Shown here piece by piece: positions 17,997 to 26,878 of a stretch of 64,000 nucleotides of DNA. The stretch's first letter is position 1; each line of letters opens with the position of its first letter. This stretch comes from Pseudoselenomonas ruminantium. Its GTDB lineage: Bacteria; Bacillota; Negativicutes; Selenomonadales; Selenomonadaceae. Both the position numbers and the translations under genes were made by a program. Under the pieces are notes generated by a model that saw only the letters and a list, made by a program, of their open reading frames with translations, was not told where the DNA came from and did no database searches. The stretch covers positions 1 to 64,000 of the forward strand of contig NZ_FOQK01000013.1 in the NCBI RefSeq assembly GCF_900113715.1. Direction: 5' to 3'.

Positions 17997-18358
17997 TAGC
18001 CTACTGCTTTGCGGACAGCCTCCAGTACACGGTCTGCCTGGAACGGCTTAACGATAAAGTCACGGGCACCAGCCTGGATTGCCTCGATAACCATAGCCTG
18101 CTGACCCATAGCACTGCACATTACGATCTTGGCATTCGGATCAACCTTCTTGATTTCCTTGACGGCACTGATACCATCCATCTCCGGCATCGTGATATCC
18201 ATCGTAACGAGATCCGGCTTGAGCTCCTGGTATTTCTCCAGAGCCTTCATTCCATTCTCAGCCTCGCCGACTACTTCGTAGCCATTCTTCGACAGAATGT
18301 CTTTAACCATCATTCTCATGAATGCCGCATCGTCAACGACCAATACTCGTACTGCCAT
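17996..18358 (-). CDS. cheY: CheY, chemotaxis response regulator
   Basis: A 120-residue single receiver domain with Asp9/Asp10, the phosphorylated Asp54 (TMDITMPEMDG), a Ser in MCSAMGQQ and Lys in IVKPFQAD, all active-site positions. Phospho-CheY binds the switch proteins FliM and FliY, whose genes precede it; CheC and FliY remove the phosphate. A good SigA-type promoter lies upstream at 18413-18441, so it may be expressed apart from the long operon. Confidence 0.96.
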   Translation of the reverse strand: MAVRVLVVDDAAFMRMMVKDILSKNGYEVVGEAENGMKALEKYQELKPDLVTMDITMPEMDGISAVKEIKKVDPNAKIVMCSAMGQQAMVIEAIQAGARDFIVKPFQADRVLEAVRKAVG

Positions 18359-18412
18359 GTTTCATCTCTCCTCATCTTAAAAAATCACTCGACTTGGTTC
18401 AATATATTTTTA

Positions 18413-18441
18413 ATTATATAAGAAAGTCCTGCCTAAAACAA
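18413..18441 (-). promoter_or_regulatory. SigA-type promoter upstream of cheY
   Basis: On the minus strand TTGTTT (18436-18441) is separated by exactly 17 bp from a perfect TATAAT (18413-18418), in the 92-bp AT-rich gap between fliY and cheY. It would give cheY, fliO and downstream genes a start site independent of flgB. Prediction from sequence only. Confidence 0.65.
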
Positions 18442-18450
18442 GAGTGGGTA

Positions 18451-19677
18451 TCACTGAAGCTTAGCCGCTCTCTCAGCCGGACTTGCTATCTCCGTAATAC
18501 GGACACCAAAGTTCTCGTCAATGACAACAACCTCACCTTTGGCCAAGAACTTGCCATTGACCTGGATATCTACCGGCTCACCAGCCAGCTTATCGAGCTC
18601 AACGATCGAACCATTTGTGAGCTCCAGGATCTCTTTGATTGACTTCTTCGTACGCCCCAATTCGACCGTAACCTGTAAAGGTACATCCAAGATCAAGCCG
18701 ATATTGGCATCATTGACCTGTACAGGCTGCGTGTTAAGCGGCGTAAACTGCGCCGATTGAACAGGAACATTCGTAGCCACATGTGGCTGCATCGCCATCC
18801 CATAGCCACCAGCTGGTGCTGCCATTGCTGGTGCTGCCTGTGGTGGTGGCGCTGCTGCCGGTGCTGGTGCAGGCGTGGGGGCCGGTGCCGGAGCTGGCGC
18901 AGCTGCAGGAGCTGGTGCCGGTTCTGGCTCTTCTGCCTTGGAACTGTTCGTCAAGGCCTCAACCATTTCCTTCGCCACTGGCACAGGCAGGATCTGCATG
19001 ATTTCACTATCAATCAGGCCATCGACCTCCATGCGGAAAGAAGTCCGCACTACAGGCTCGTCCTGGCCAACAATCTCAGTTACCTTATCCTCATTACCAA
19101 GATCGATCAAATTAACCTTTGGCGGCGAAATATCGATTTTCTTATTGAACATCGTGGAAAGCGAGGTCGCTACCGTGCCCATCATCTGATTCATGGACTC
19201 GCCCACGGCACTCATAGCAATCTCGTTGATTTCCGTGTCAGGATTCGTACCATCGCCACCCATCATGAGGTCGGCAATGATCGATGCATCCTGTGCCTGG
19301 ATAGCCAGGACATTATTGCCATCAATACCGATTGTATAACCGACCTCAACAATGAGATACGGCATCGGATACTGCTCCTGAATGATGCTCATCGTGGCAA
19401 CCGAAACAGTCGGTGTGGTAATACTTACCTTATGGCCAAGCAGTACGGAAAGCGTCGTAGCTGCACTGCCCATCGAGATATTACCGATCTCGCCCAGCGC
19501 ATCCTTCTCCATATCAGTGAGTACATCGTCAAACTGAGATGAGCTACTGTCTGCGGCTGGCGCCTCAGCTGCTGCCTCCGACTCTCCCGCGGGTGCTGCA
19601 TCGCCGCCTGCCTCTGGTATAGCACCACCATTCAGCAGGGCGTCAATCTCCTCTTGCGAGATCATATCGTCACTCAT
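18451..19677 (-). CDS. fliY: FliY, flagellar switch protein and CheY-P phosphatase
   Basis: About 408 residues. The N-terminal ISQEEIDALLNGG is the CheY-P-binding peptide also seen in FliM. The CheC-like domain has two phosphatase motifs (EIGNISMGSAATTLS and MSAVGESMNQMMG). A roughly 50-residue Pro/Ala linker follows (DNA about 18800-18930), then a C-terminal FliN domain (PLQVTVELGRTKKSIKEIL) that builds the C-ring. So FliY replaces FliN, the Firmicutes arrangement. The ATG at 19677 overlaps the fliM stop region; an ATG at 19689 would lie right against its ribosome site. Confidence 0.95.
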   Translation of the reverse strand: MSDDMISQEEIDALLNGGAIPEAGGDAAPAGESEAAAEAPAADSSSSQFDDVLTDMEKDALGEIGNISMGSAATTLSVLLGHKVSITTPTVSVATMSIIQEQYPMPYLIVEVGYTIGIDGNNVLAIQAQDASIIADLMMGGDGTNPDTEINEIAMSAVGESMNQMMGTVATSLSTMFNKKIDISPPKVNLIDLGNEDKVTEIVGQDEPVVRTSFRMEVDGLIDSEIMQILPVPVAKEMVEALTNSSKAEEPEPAPAPAAAPAPAPAPTPAPAPAAAPPPQAAPAMAAPAGGYGMAMQPHVATNVPVQSAQFTPLNTQPVQVNDANIGLILDVPLQVTVELGRTKKSIKEILELTNGSIVELDKLAGEPVDIQVNGKFLAKGEVVVIDENFGVRITEIASPAERAAKLQ

Positions 19678-20674
19678 CAGTATCTTCATCCCCTTCGTTA
19701 ATTATCTTAGTTATCTGTACCGCCATCTTCTTGCCGGATGTGCCGGGGCGGCAGTAGAACTTGGGCTTATGCCCGACCAGACAGAGCAGATTATCATCCA
19801 CCTTGGCATCCATCTGCAAGACATCACCAAAGCCCAAAGTCAGGAACTCATTGATGGTAATATCGACGCCGCCCAGCTGGACGACAAACGGAACCTTGGT
19901 ACGTTCAATCTTACGCTGCAGGATTTTGACCTGCTCCGGATCATCATCCTTGGAAACCGAGGATGCTACCCAGAACGTCGTGGTCAGCTTGGACATGATT
20001 GGCTCCAGTACCAGGTACGGGATGCAGATATTCATCATGCCCTCAACATCGCCCACCTTCATCTGAATCGTGACGATGACTACCATATCACTTGGAGGTA
20101 CAATCTGCGTAAATTGCGGATTGGACTCCGTCGCTTCTAAACTTGGTTTGAACTCTATGACATTGGACCAAGCCTCTTTCAAGTGGCTCATTGCTGTATC
20201 GATGAAACGCTTCATGACGACTTCCTCGATTTCTGTGAGCACGCGTGGCTTGATACCCGATCTGCCCTCACCACCAAACACACGGTCAATGAAAGCAAAA
20301 GCTATCTCGGTGTTAACCTCCATGATGATGTTGCCCTTGAGCGGCGGAACCGCCAAGATGCTGATTACCGATGGATTGGCCAGCGATTGGACGAACTCCT
20401 GATAAGTCAGCTGTTCGACCGATGCCACCTCGACATTTACCAGTGTGCGGAGATGTGTAGACAAATATGTATTCAATAACCGGGAAAAACTCTCATGGAG
20501 CATGAACAATGTTCGGATCTGATCCTTGGAGAACTTATCCGGCCGCTTGAAATCATAGGTCTTGACTTTCTTCTGTTCTTCGTCTGCTTTGACTTCTTCT
20601 GCGGATACTGTTCCGTCTGAGAGCGCTGAAAGCAGTTTATCTATCTCAGATTGAGATAGTACATCATCTGCCAA
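19670..20674 (-). CDS. fliM: FliM, flagellar motor switch protein
   Basis: A 334-residue protein with the N-terminal CheY-P-binding motif VLSQSEIDKLLSAL, the middle CheC-like domain without phosphatase residues (MLHESFSRLLNTYLSTHLR onwards) and a C-terminal FliN-like domain (VQLGGVDITINEFLTL). It forms the middle of the C-ring and receives the CheY-P signal. The start is a TTG with GGAGG nine bases upstream. It overlaps fliY by a few bases. Confidence 0.96.
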   Translation of the reverse strand: MADDVLSQSEIDKLLSALSDGTVSAEEVKADEEQKKVKTYDFKRPDKFSKDQIRTLFMLHESFSRLLNTYLSTHLRTLVNVEVASVEQLTYQEFVQSLANPSVISILAVPPLKGNIIMEVNTEIAFAFIDRVFGGEGRSGIKPRVLTEIEEVVMKRFIDTAMSHLKEAWSNVIEFKPSLEATESNPQFTQIVPPSDMVVIVTIQMKVGDVEGMMNICIPYLVLEPIMSKLTTTFWVASSVSKDDDPEQVKILQRKIERTKVPFVVQLGGVDITINEFLTLGFGDVLQMDAKVDDNLLCLVGHKPKFYCRPGTSGKKMAVQITKIINEGDEDTDE

Positions 20675-20708
20675 CCTTCGTCCTCCTTCCTGCTATGTGC
20701 CTATGATG

Positions 20709-21215
20709 TTACTGAAGCAGGAAGCTGGTGATGTAGACATCATAGACCGAACCTGCTCCCAGCTTCGTATTGAGCTCATCCTTGATCTTCTTCTTGAGCT
20801 CATCCTGCTTGGCTGCATCGAACTCATCGAGTTTCGCACTGCGCAGAATCTGCATCGTCGTGTCAAGGATCTTCGTCTCAGCCATCGGCTGGAGCTTTCC
20901 TTCTTCGATGTTATCCTTCTTGCCAGGATTCATCTCCAGGACAATCCCTGCTTTGAGGAACTTGCCTGCCTTCTGCCCGCCGACATTGACCATGATCCCT
21001 TCTTTAGCGTCGCCGAGCTTGATGAAGGTTCCCGGGTCATGATGCTCGCTCACAGACTCCGTAGCTGTCTCTTTCATCATCTTCGTGGTAATAAAGAACG
21101 AAATACCTCCGGCCAGAACAAGGCCGACCAGTACCAGAATTACCACCAGGATTATCGGTGATTTCTTTTTCTTCTCTTCCGGCGCTGCCTCGTTTTCCTT
21201 CTCTTCGTCTGCCAT
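20709..21215 (-). CDS. fliL: FliL, flagellar basal-body/stator-associated membrane protein
   Basis: A 168-residue protein: an acidic/basic cytoplasmic head (EEKENEAAPEEKKKK), one membrane helix (IILVVILVLVGLVLAGGIS) and an extracytoplasmic domain with LGDAKEGIMVNVGGQK and a C-terminal LGAGSVYDVYITSFLLQ. FliL rings surround the stator and tune motor torque in other bacteria. It sits between flbD and fliM, as in Bacillus. Confidence 0.93.
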   Translation of the reverse strand: MADEEKENEAAPEEKKKKSPIILVVILVLVGLVLAGGISFFITTKMMKETATESVSEHHDPGTFIKLGDAKEGIMVNVGGQKAGKFLKAGIVLEMNPGKKDNIEEGKLQPMAETKILDTTMQILRSAKLDEFDAAKQDELKKKIKDELNTKLGAGSVYDVYITSFLLQ

Positions 21216-21277
21216 TTGATACTCCCTCCATTAAATCTGCTTTTCTAATTATACCAAGAGTTTTCAATTTGTCTACA

Positions 21278-21478
21278 TCAAAATTGATGCAACGCCCGAC
21301 GATATTTCATCACACGGCGGACAATCTCATCCATTGGCTCATCGACGATGAACTTTTTGCCGTTTGTCAGCGTGACAACCGTATCCGGCGTTTCCTCTAT
21401 AGTTTCTATTATTTCGGCATTGAGGACAAATTCTCCTTTTTTATTTGTCTTAGAATTAAATTTTGTAAGCATTATCAT
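21278..21478 (-). CDS. flbD: FlbD family small flagellar protein
   Basis: A 66-residue protein with the FlbD pattern: an MLTKFN start, FVLNAEIIETIEETPDTVVTL, then NGKKFIVDEPMDEIV. Small FlbD proteins between flgE and fliL/motA genes are common in Firmicutes and spirochaetes, but their role is unclear; this is not the Caulobacter transcription factor FlbD. It carries a short SKTNKKGE insertion near residue 10. A 21-codon reading frame overlaps its start by ATGA. Confidence 0.85.
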   Translation of the reverse strand: MIMLTKFNSKTNKKGEFVLNAEIIETIEETPDTVVTLTNGKKFIVDEPMDEIVRRVMKYRRALHQF

Positions 21479-21540
21479 TGCCTTGTCATCTCCTTATCCG
21501 CATCGCTATACATCTTCATTCTTTCTTTTTTCGTCGTCAA
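21475..21540 (-). CDS. Possible 21-residue leader peptide overlapping flbD
   Basis: AAGGAG lies nine bases before a TTG at 21540, opening a frame that encodes MTTKKERMKMYSDADKEMTRQ-like basic residues and stops at TGA inside the flbD start (ATGA). The layout fits translational coupling. Nothing else supports it, and the same AAGGAG-like bases further on could serve flbD directly. Confidence 0.3.
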   Translation of the reverse strand: MTTKKERMKMYSDADKEMTRQ

Positions 21541-21619
21541 GCCCTCATTCTCCTTTTTATTTTCCCAGATTCTCTAAAAATCTGCAATATTTTTCCCTGA
21601 CGCTACCAAACCATGAATA

Positions 21620-21670
21620 ACGGCCGATGCATTTTCATGCATCGGCCGTAAAGATAGCTGATAAGCTATC
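21620..21670 (-). other. Two adjacent hairpins after flgE
   Basis: A perfect 13-bp stem (21620-21632 with 21637-21649, loop TTTC) lies just past flgE. A second 7-bp stem (GATAGCT/AGCTATC, about 21653-21670) overlaps the flgE stop codon. Neither is followed by a proper T-run on the minus strand, so they look like mRNA-stabilising or weak attenuating structures and not full terminators. Confidence 0.6.
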
Positions 21671-23672
21671 ACCGTTTCATATTGATCAAGGTTTCAATCA
21701 TCTCATCGCCAACCGTGATAATCTTGGAGTTCGACTGGAAGCCACGCTGCGTGATAATCATATCCGAAAACTCATTGGCGATATCAACATTAGACATCTC
21801 CAAGGCATTTGCTGTAATCGTAACACTGCTTCCATCAGCTGTCACGTAATTACGATCACCAGAGTTATTCGACATCTGATAGAGGCTGTTTCCTGTCTTC
21901 GTCAAACCAGCTGCATTGTTGAACTGTGCCAGGACAACCTGTCCCTCACTGCGTTTTACACCATTCGAATAGGTCCCTGTAATCAAGCCAGTATTATCAA
22001 TTGCCACACTAGACAAGGTACCGTATGCATTTCCGTCTCCAGTAACATTTGGCGTCGATGAACCAGAGTACTGTGTCATGCCCTCCAGATTCAAGGATAC
22101 GCTTTGATTGGCCGGCAATCCAGATTCATAGGTGATATCCAGCGTAGCACTGCCGCTCTTGTACGACCCGTCAGTATCAAACAGCAAATCTTTTGCTGTA
22201 ATCGTTACCGATGCCGTATTTCCACTAGGATCGGTAATCGTAGTCGTTGACATACCATCCTTAAGGGTCAACCCCCATTTATTATCACCAGTCTTGGTTA
22301 TAAGAACCGGGATAGAATGAGCTCCCCCCTCTGAATCATATACAGTAACCGTCGTCGTGTTTGACGTATAGAATTTTCCACCATTTGCATAGCTCGACGC
22401 TTTCAAACTGCTAAGAGTCGTTCCATCCGTAGTCGTTACCTTAACCGAATCCACCGTCTTACCATTAAAGGTGTGCGTCTCTGTACCAGAACGGCTGATG
22501 GCCTGAACCATTTCGCCTGTCTGCCCAACCCTTGCATAAGTTTCGCCTGCAGTAGTCCAGCTCTTATCAGCATGCAACTCAGAAGCACCAGCTTCAGTTG
22601 TCACCGTTGCACCGCTTTTGGCATCTATCTGCGTAATCGGTAAAGAGAATGATACGCTCTGACCATCCTGATATGTAAAATTCTGCGGATTTGGTACGTT
22701 TATCGTATATTGCGTGCCTTTATCATCTGTAACTTTTAATTGCGTCTGCCCGCTGCCCGAACCACTTGTCGTCACACCATTGGTATCAATCGTAGCGTTC
22801 AGGGTGTAATATCCTCCCACCGAATAAGTTCCACTCGTTAAACCTGTAATTGTAGCCGGCGTAATCGAATAAACGCTTGATCCCGTTCCCAGCGTCAAAT
22901 CAATGGTTCCCGTAGCCGTTGCTGTCATGGAACTAATTGGCGAGGTGTAAAGTGTCTTACCAGCTATGGACTGCCCAGTCTGAAAATCATACCCCGCTGT
23001 GGAATCCAGCGTCACCACAGTTCCATCGGTTAGGGTCAAACTCATCGTGCCAGCTGCAGTTTCCGTCGGCATATAGCTTGAAACCGTCTCACTCGTTCCG
23101 TCAGTATACGAAATAATAATGCTGGAAATATCATAAGCCGTCTCACTGGCATTGAGATTGCCGTTATAGGTGCCAAGCGTAGTTGCTTTAGCCGGCATCT
23201 TGCTATCCGATCCCACCTGAAGATCGCCCATTGCGCCAGTAGAAACACCATCCTTATATATATAACCTTGTACATGCATACCATTTGCATTTACCAAGTT
23301 GCCCTCAGCATCGAACTGAAAAGCACCATTACGCGTATAGTATTCCTGCGTTCCATTCTTCAAGACAAATAACGCATTGCCGGAAATAGCCAAGTCGGTA
23401 TTCTTGCCTGTACTCTGCGTACTGCCGTCAGTAAACAACGTGTCAATGCTAGCAACGCCAGTACCAAGACCGACCTGTTTGGGGTTCGTTCCACCAAGAT
23501 TACCTGCTGGTGCCGACGCACCAGACTGAGTCTGTGAAAGCGTGTCTGCAAATGTAACACGGCTTGATTTGAACCCTGTCGTATTGACATTAGCAATATT
23601 GTTGCCAATAACATCCATACGGGTCTGATGAGATTTAAGTCCGGATACACCGGAAAAAAGCGAACGCATCAT
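21669..23672 (-). CDS. flgE: FlgE, flagellar hook protein
   Basis: A 667-residue hook protein. The N-terminal rod/hook motif MDVIGNNIANVNTTGFKSSR (about residues 20-40) and the C-terminal MSNVDIANEFSDMIITQRGF form the D0/D1 core; between them lies a long Ser/Thr/Gly-rich surface region. It is longer than typical hook proteins (roughly 400-500 residues), the extra length being in the exposed domains. It is exported through the flagellar apparatus without a cleaved signal. It follows the TIGR02530-type gene and precedes two hairpins. Confidence 0.94.
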   Translation of the reverse strand: MMRSLFSGVSGLKSHQTRMDVIGNNIANVNTTGFKSSRVTFADTLSQTQSGASAPAGNLGGTNPKQVGLGTGVASIDTLFTDGSTQSTGKNTDLAISGNALFVLKNGTQEYYTRNGAFQFDAEGNLVNANGMHVQGYIYKDGVSTGAMGDLQVGSDSKMPAKATTLGTYNGNLNASETAYDISSIIISYTDGTSETVSSYMPTETAAGTMSLTLTDGTVVTLDSTAGYDFQTGQSIAGKTLYTSPISSMTATATGTIDLTLGTGSSVYSITPATITGLTSGTYSVGGYYTLNATIDTNGVTTSGSGSGQTQLKVTDDKGTQYTINVPNPQNFTYQDGQSVSFSLPITQIDAKSGATVTTEAGASELHADKSWTTAGETYARVGQTGEMVQAISRSGTETHTFNGKTVDSVKVTTTDGTTLSSLKASSYANGGKFYTSNTTTVTVYDSEGGAHSIPVLITKTGDNKWGLTLKDGMSTTTITDPSGNTASVTITAKDLLFDTDGSYKSGSATLDITYESGLPANQSVSLNLEGMTQYSGSSTPNVTGDGNAYGTLSSVAIDNTGLITGTYSNGVKRSEGQVVLAQFNNAAGLTKTGNSLYQMSNNSGDRNYVTADGSSVTITANALEMSNVDIANEFSDMIITQRGFQSNSKIITVGDEMIETLINMKR

Positions 23673-23782
23673 AATGAATTCCTACCTTTCCCTACATGAA
23701 AGAATTTCTCTCTTCATTCTATTGATGCACAGCAGGATAACCTCTGTCGTTCAGTCATCCAAAGTTTCCGCTAAGTCCAACT

Positions 23783-24166
23783 TTATAGAATTGCTGCGCT
23801 GTCAATATTTGTTATTATATTTTCGTTTCCATTTGCGCTATCCATAGCAGTAATCACGGTACGATTCGTCACACTAACGACTAATGCCACATCATTCATA
23901 TAAATGAGCGATTCCCGTGCTCCTTTTTGTGCCAGCCTTTCAACTGTATTGTCAAGCTTTGCCAAATCCTGATTGCTTAAGCAAATATTTCGCTGCTGCA
24001 AGCGATCGTTAGCATGTTTGGAAAAGCTAACCTTTTTTTGCGCCTCGCGCAAAAAAGAACCAAAATCAGCCTTTCCTGCACTATTTGCTGCTTGCTGCCT
24101 GACATTACCTGTCTGGTCAATTAGAAGAGGTGGCTGCGTATTCAACAACATCCTTGAAACAGCCAT
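23783..24166 (-). CDS. TIGR02530-type flagellar operon protein
   Basis: A 127-residue cytoplasmic protein with VSFSKHANDRLQQRNICLS near residue 50 and VERLAQKGARESLIYMNDVALVVSVTNRTVITAM near 85-115. This is the pattern of the small protein found between flgD and flgE in many Firmicutes flagellar operons (TIGR02530). Its function is unknown; hook-assembly chaperone or regulator are guesses from position. The start has a GGGAGG ribosome site. Confidence 0.85.
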   Translation of the reverse strand: MAVSRMLLNTQPPLLIDQTGNVRQQAANSAGKADFGSFLREAQKKVSFSKHANDRLQQRNICLSNQDLAKLDNTVERLAQKGARESLIYMNDVALVVSVTNRTVITAMDSANGNENIITNIDSAAIL

Positions 24167-24202
24167 CGTTTGATTCCTCCCTTACCTGTTCACCTATAAT
24201 GC

Positions 24203-24724
24203 TTACGTATTTTTCGTTCCCTCGCCAATACGCGTAATATCACTGATAGATACCTGATAAGTCTTGCCGCCAGACTCTGCTACAATCGTCGGCTTACCGT
24301 CAGAGATGCTGACACCTTTGACCGTTCCTTCCAGCGTATTCTTGGTCGTTTTTGTATTACCATCAGCATCAGTCGTCGATGTCGATGTCGTCCACTGAAC
24401 CGATTGACCTATCATGTTGCTAAGCTGTCCCACAAGAACTGACGTATCAATGTTGCTGACAAGTTCTGATACATTGGACAAACCATCAGCGACATTTGTC
24501 ATCTGCTCCAATGCCGAGAACTGCGCAAGTTGTGCCAAATACTCACCATTGTCTTGCGGATCAAGCGGATCCTGATATTTCATCTGCGTGACCAGCAGCT
24601 GCAAAAATGCATCTTTTCCCAAGGAATCATTTGCCTTGGTTGCTGAATTAGCCTGAGACTGCTGATAACTCTCCAGTGTCTGTGTTACGCCATTTGTCGT
24701 AATGGTATTAAGCGAATTTGCCAT
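24203..24724 (-). CDS. flgD: FlgD, hook-cap scaffolding protein
   Basis: A 173-residue protein with the FlgD N-terminal segment LGKDAFLQLLVTQMKYQDPLDPQDN (shown here in part: DAFLQLLVTQMKYQDP) and the QFSALEQM motif, then a short C-terminal domain (GTVKGVSISDGKPTIV). It caps the growing hook and is removed when the hook is complete. It is shorter than Gram-negative FlgD, as usual in Firmicutes. It lies between fliK and the TIGR02530 gene. Confidence 0.95.
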   Translation of the reverse strand: MANSLNTITTNGVTQTLESYQQSQANSATKANDSLGKDAFLQLLVTQMKYQDPLDPQDNGEYLAQLAQFSALEQMTNVADGLSNVSELVSNIDTSVLVGQLSNMIGQSVQWTTSTSTTDADGNTKTTKNTLEGTVKGVSISDGKPTIVAESGGKTYQVSISDITRIGEGTKNT

Positions 24725-24745
24725 ATACTCACTTCCTAACTAACT

Positions 24746-26806
24746 TTAAATACGATAATCTACACCCTCAGCAGCTGATTGGATTGAGCCTTGCCTGGAA
24801 GATGCGGCTAACAGGTCTGCATCTTCACCATATTCCTCAGCGTCCATTGCAATGCCGCGAATACTGCTATTCCTGCTGCCCTGCTGATTCTGCCATGCCT
24901 GCTGTCCTTGTTCCTGCGGCAGCTGCCCATCAGCCAAACCTGCATAAACCTCAACACTATCCACTTTAAGCCCCTGGTTGTTAAGTTCCTGCCGCAACTG
25001 TACGAGCGAATTTTCGATAATTGCCCTTACTTGCGCATTATCACTATGGAAAGATGCATTAACAGAACCATTCTGCGTAACCGAAACTTTCAACGTCAAC
25101 TCGCCCAGATGCTCTGGATGGAGCTTGATGACCATCTGCGTATCCTCTGACCTGCGTACCAGGCGTACCTGATCGATAATCTGACGTGGGATATCGAAAT
25201 CGTTCTGCGGTTGCTGCACATCCTGTACCTTTGGTGCTGCTGTGCCATTGATGCTTTCCTGTAAACTCTGCTGGAACAGATTAACTGTATTATTACCCGT
25301 AACCTGCTTAGAAAAAACTCTGTCACCTGCCGACTCTTCAGGAAGCTGCTGCATTGGCATTGTCTTACTGGAAGAAGATACATTTACCTGCTGACTTTCC
25401 TGTGAGACGGCTACGCTGTTGCGATCTGCCGGCTGCTGGGCAGCCCCCCTGCCGTCAGCCGTCTCTTGGGGAAGCTGCTCCAGCCCCCCAGTCTTGTCAG
25501 GCAAAGATACGCTTGCTGACTGTTCCCGCTGACTTGTCCCGAAGACAGTCGCCGTATTGCTGCCCGCAGACTGCGTGGCAACCGCTCTGTCAACAGTAGC
25601 CTCTTCTGAGCGCTGCTGGCTAGCCGGCTGATCCTGCTTCCCGGCTTGCTGTCCCGGCTCTCCCAGGGACTGCTTCGCATCCATACGAGAGAGAACCACA
25701 TCCGTTTTTTGCTCTACCATCAGTTCAGCATCACCGAGCAGCGAAGCAACAGACTTATCTTCCTTGGCCACTTTCTGGGCTACGGGACTCTGCATCACAA
25801 CCTGCTGTATAACAGGCTTATTGCGCAGTTCCTGTGTCTCAGCAGTATTTACAAACCGCTGATTATTATTCCATGACACTGCTTGCGTTGCCTGCTCCGA
25901 CACAGCCAATTGATCTGTCAGCCGGATCTGCTGTACGCTTGCTGGCTTATCCGCGCGTAAAGCCGTATCATCAAATGTCAATGTCTCTGCCTGTTGTACG
26001 GCAAGTTTTGGCTCCCTGCCTGTCTGCTGTACGCCTGCTGGCTGCTCCACACGTAAAGCCGTATCATCAAAAGCCAATGTCTCTGCCTGCTGTACGGCAA
26101 GTTTTGGCTCCCTGCCTATCTGCTGTACGCCTGCTGACCGCTCTGCGCGTAAAGCCGTATCATCAAATGTCAATGTCTCTGCCTGCTGTGCAGCAAGTTT
26201 TGACTTCTTCCCCGTCTGCTGTACGCTCAAGAGCTGTGCTTCAAGCATTGTAGTTGCTTGCTGCGGCTTCGTCTCTGGCTTGACATCCACAGCTTGCTCA
26301 TTTCCCGCACTGCTTTTAAGATGCTGTCCCGACAACATCTTAAGGAAATCCTGGTTCTTGCGCCCTGTTTCCGCCGGTTGCGGCAACAAGCTCTGCAGAT
26401 TAGCTGCAGCATTTCCTTCCTCAGTTGCCGGTTTATTGATAAAAGCCGCCTGAGCCTCAGCAGAAACATCGACCACCGTGTCCGGCTCGGCTACCTGCGG
26501 CAGCGGCTCAACGATATCCTTACCCTGCGTATCATTCCTTTGTTGTGATGCAGCGAGCACTGCGGCCAGCGGATCTTTTGGCGCATCCTCCATGACATCG
26601 CCATCATCTGCTGTGCTTCCCTGCTCTTGCGTGGCTGTCTGCGTTAAGGCCTCCTTGACTTCCTGGTCAAGCTTCCCCAAGGCATCGCCAAAGGATTCCA
26701 GTCCCTTGCTATTGCCCTTGCCTGCTTTGGCGACGGGCTTTATTCCCTGCCCCTTCGCCTGCGCACCGGCCTGCGTCGCAACAGCCATTACATTTGCTGT
26801 ATTCAC
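24746..26806 (-). CDS. fliK: FliK, hook-length control protein with internal repeats
   Basis: About 686 residues. The N-terminal two thirds are low-complexity, Gln/Ala/Ser-rich ruler-like sequence. The C-terminal domain has the FliK signature LHPEHLGELTLKVSVTQNG and LRQELNNQGLKVDSVEV, which contacts FlhB to switch export. I chose a GTG at 26806, eight bases after AGGAGG; an earlier GTG overlaps that ribosome site. Three tandem 32-residue repeats containing QQAETLTFDDTALR lie near residues 190-290. A terminator separates it from the upstream genes. Confidence 0.9.
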   Translation of the reverse strand: MNTANVMAVATQAGAQAKGQGIKPVAKAGKGNSKGLESFGDALGKLDQEVKEALTQTATQEQGSTADDGDVMEDAPKDPLAAVLAASQQRNDTQGKDIVEPLPQVAEPDTVVDVSAEAQAAFINKPATEEGNAAANLQSLLPQPAETGRKNQDFLKMLSGQHLKSSAGNEQAVDVKPETKPQQATTMLEAQLLSVQQTGKKSKLAAQQAETLTFDDTALRAERSAGVQQIGREPKLAVQQAETLAFDDTALRVEQPAGVQQTGREPKLAVQQAETLTFDDTALRADKPASVQQIRLTDQLAVSEQATQAVSWNNNQRFVNTAETQELRNKPVIQQVVMQSPVAQKVAKEDKSVASLLGDAELMVEQKTDVVLSRMDAKQSLGEPGQQAGKQDQPASQQRSEEATVDRAVATQSAGSNTATVFGTSQREQSASVSLPDKTGGLEQLPQETADGRGAAQQPADRNSVAVSQESQQVNVSSSSKTMPMQQLPEESAGDRVFSKQVTGNNTVNLFQQSLQESINGTAAPKVQDVQQPQNDFDIPRQIIDQVRLVRRSEDTQMVIKLHPEHLGELTLKVSVTQNGSVNASFHSDNAQVRAIIENSLVQLRQELNNQGLKVDSVEVYAGLADGQLPQEQGQQAWQNQQGSRNSSIRGIAMDAEEYGEDADLLAASSRQGSIQSAAEGVDYRI
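25930..26230. repeat. Three tandem 96-bp repeats inside fliK
   Basis: GTAAAGCCGTATCATCAAA-type units begin at 25957, 26053 and 26149, exactly 96 bp (32 codons) apart, and are nearly identical for most of their length. They keep the reading frame, so copy-number change would alter the length of the FliK ruler region. Confidence 0.88.
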
Positions 26807-26830
26807 AAACTTCACCTCCTTACTACATAT

Positions 26831-26857
26831 GTATCGTAAGAATCTTCCATTCTCTTA
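26831..26857 (-). promoter_or_regulatory. Candidate SigD-type promoter before fliK
   Basis: The minus strand reads TAAG, 15 bp, TACGATAC, compared with the sigma-28 pattern TAAA-N15-GCCGATAA: correct spacing with 3 of 4 and 5 of 8 matches. It lies between a terminator (26879-26911) and the fliK ribosome site, where a new promoter is needed if that terminator works. Weak evidence. Confidence 0.35.
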
Positions 26858-26878
26858 AGTAAAAATTCTCACAGCCCG

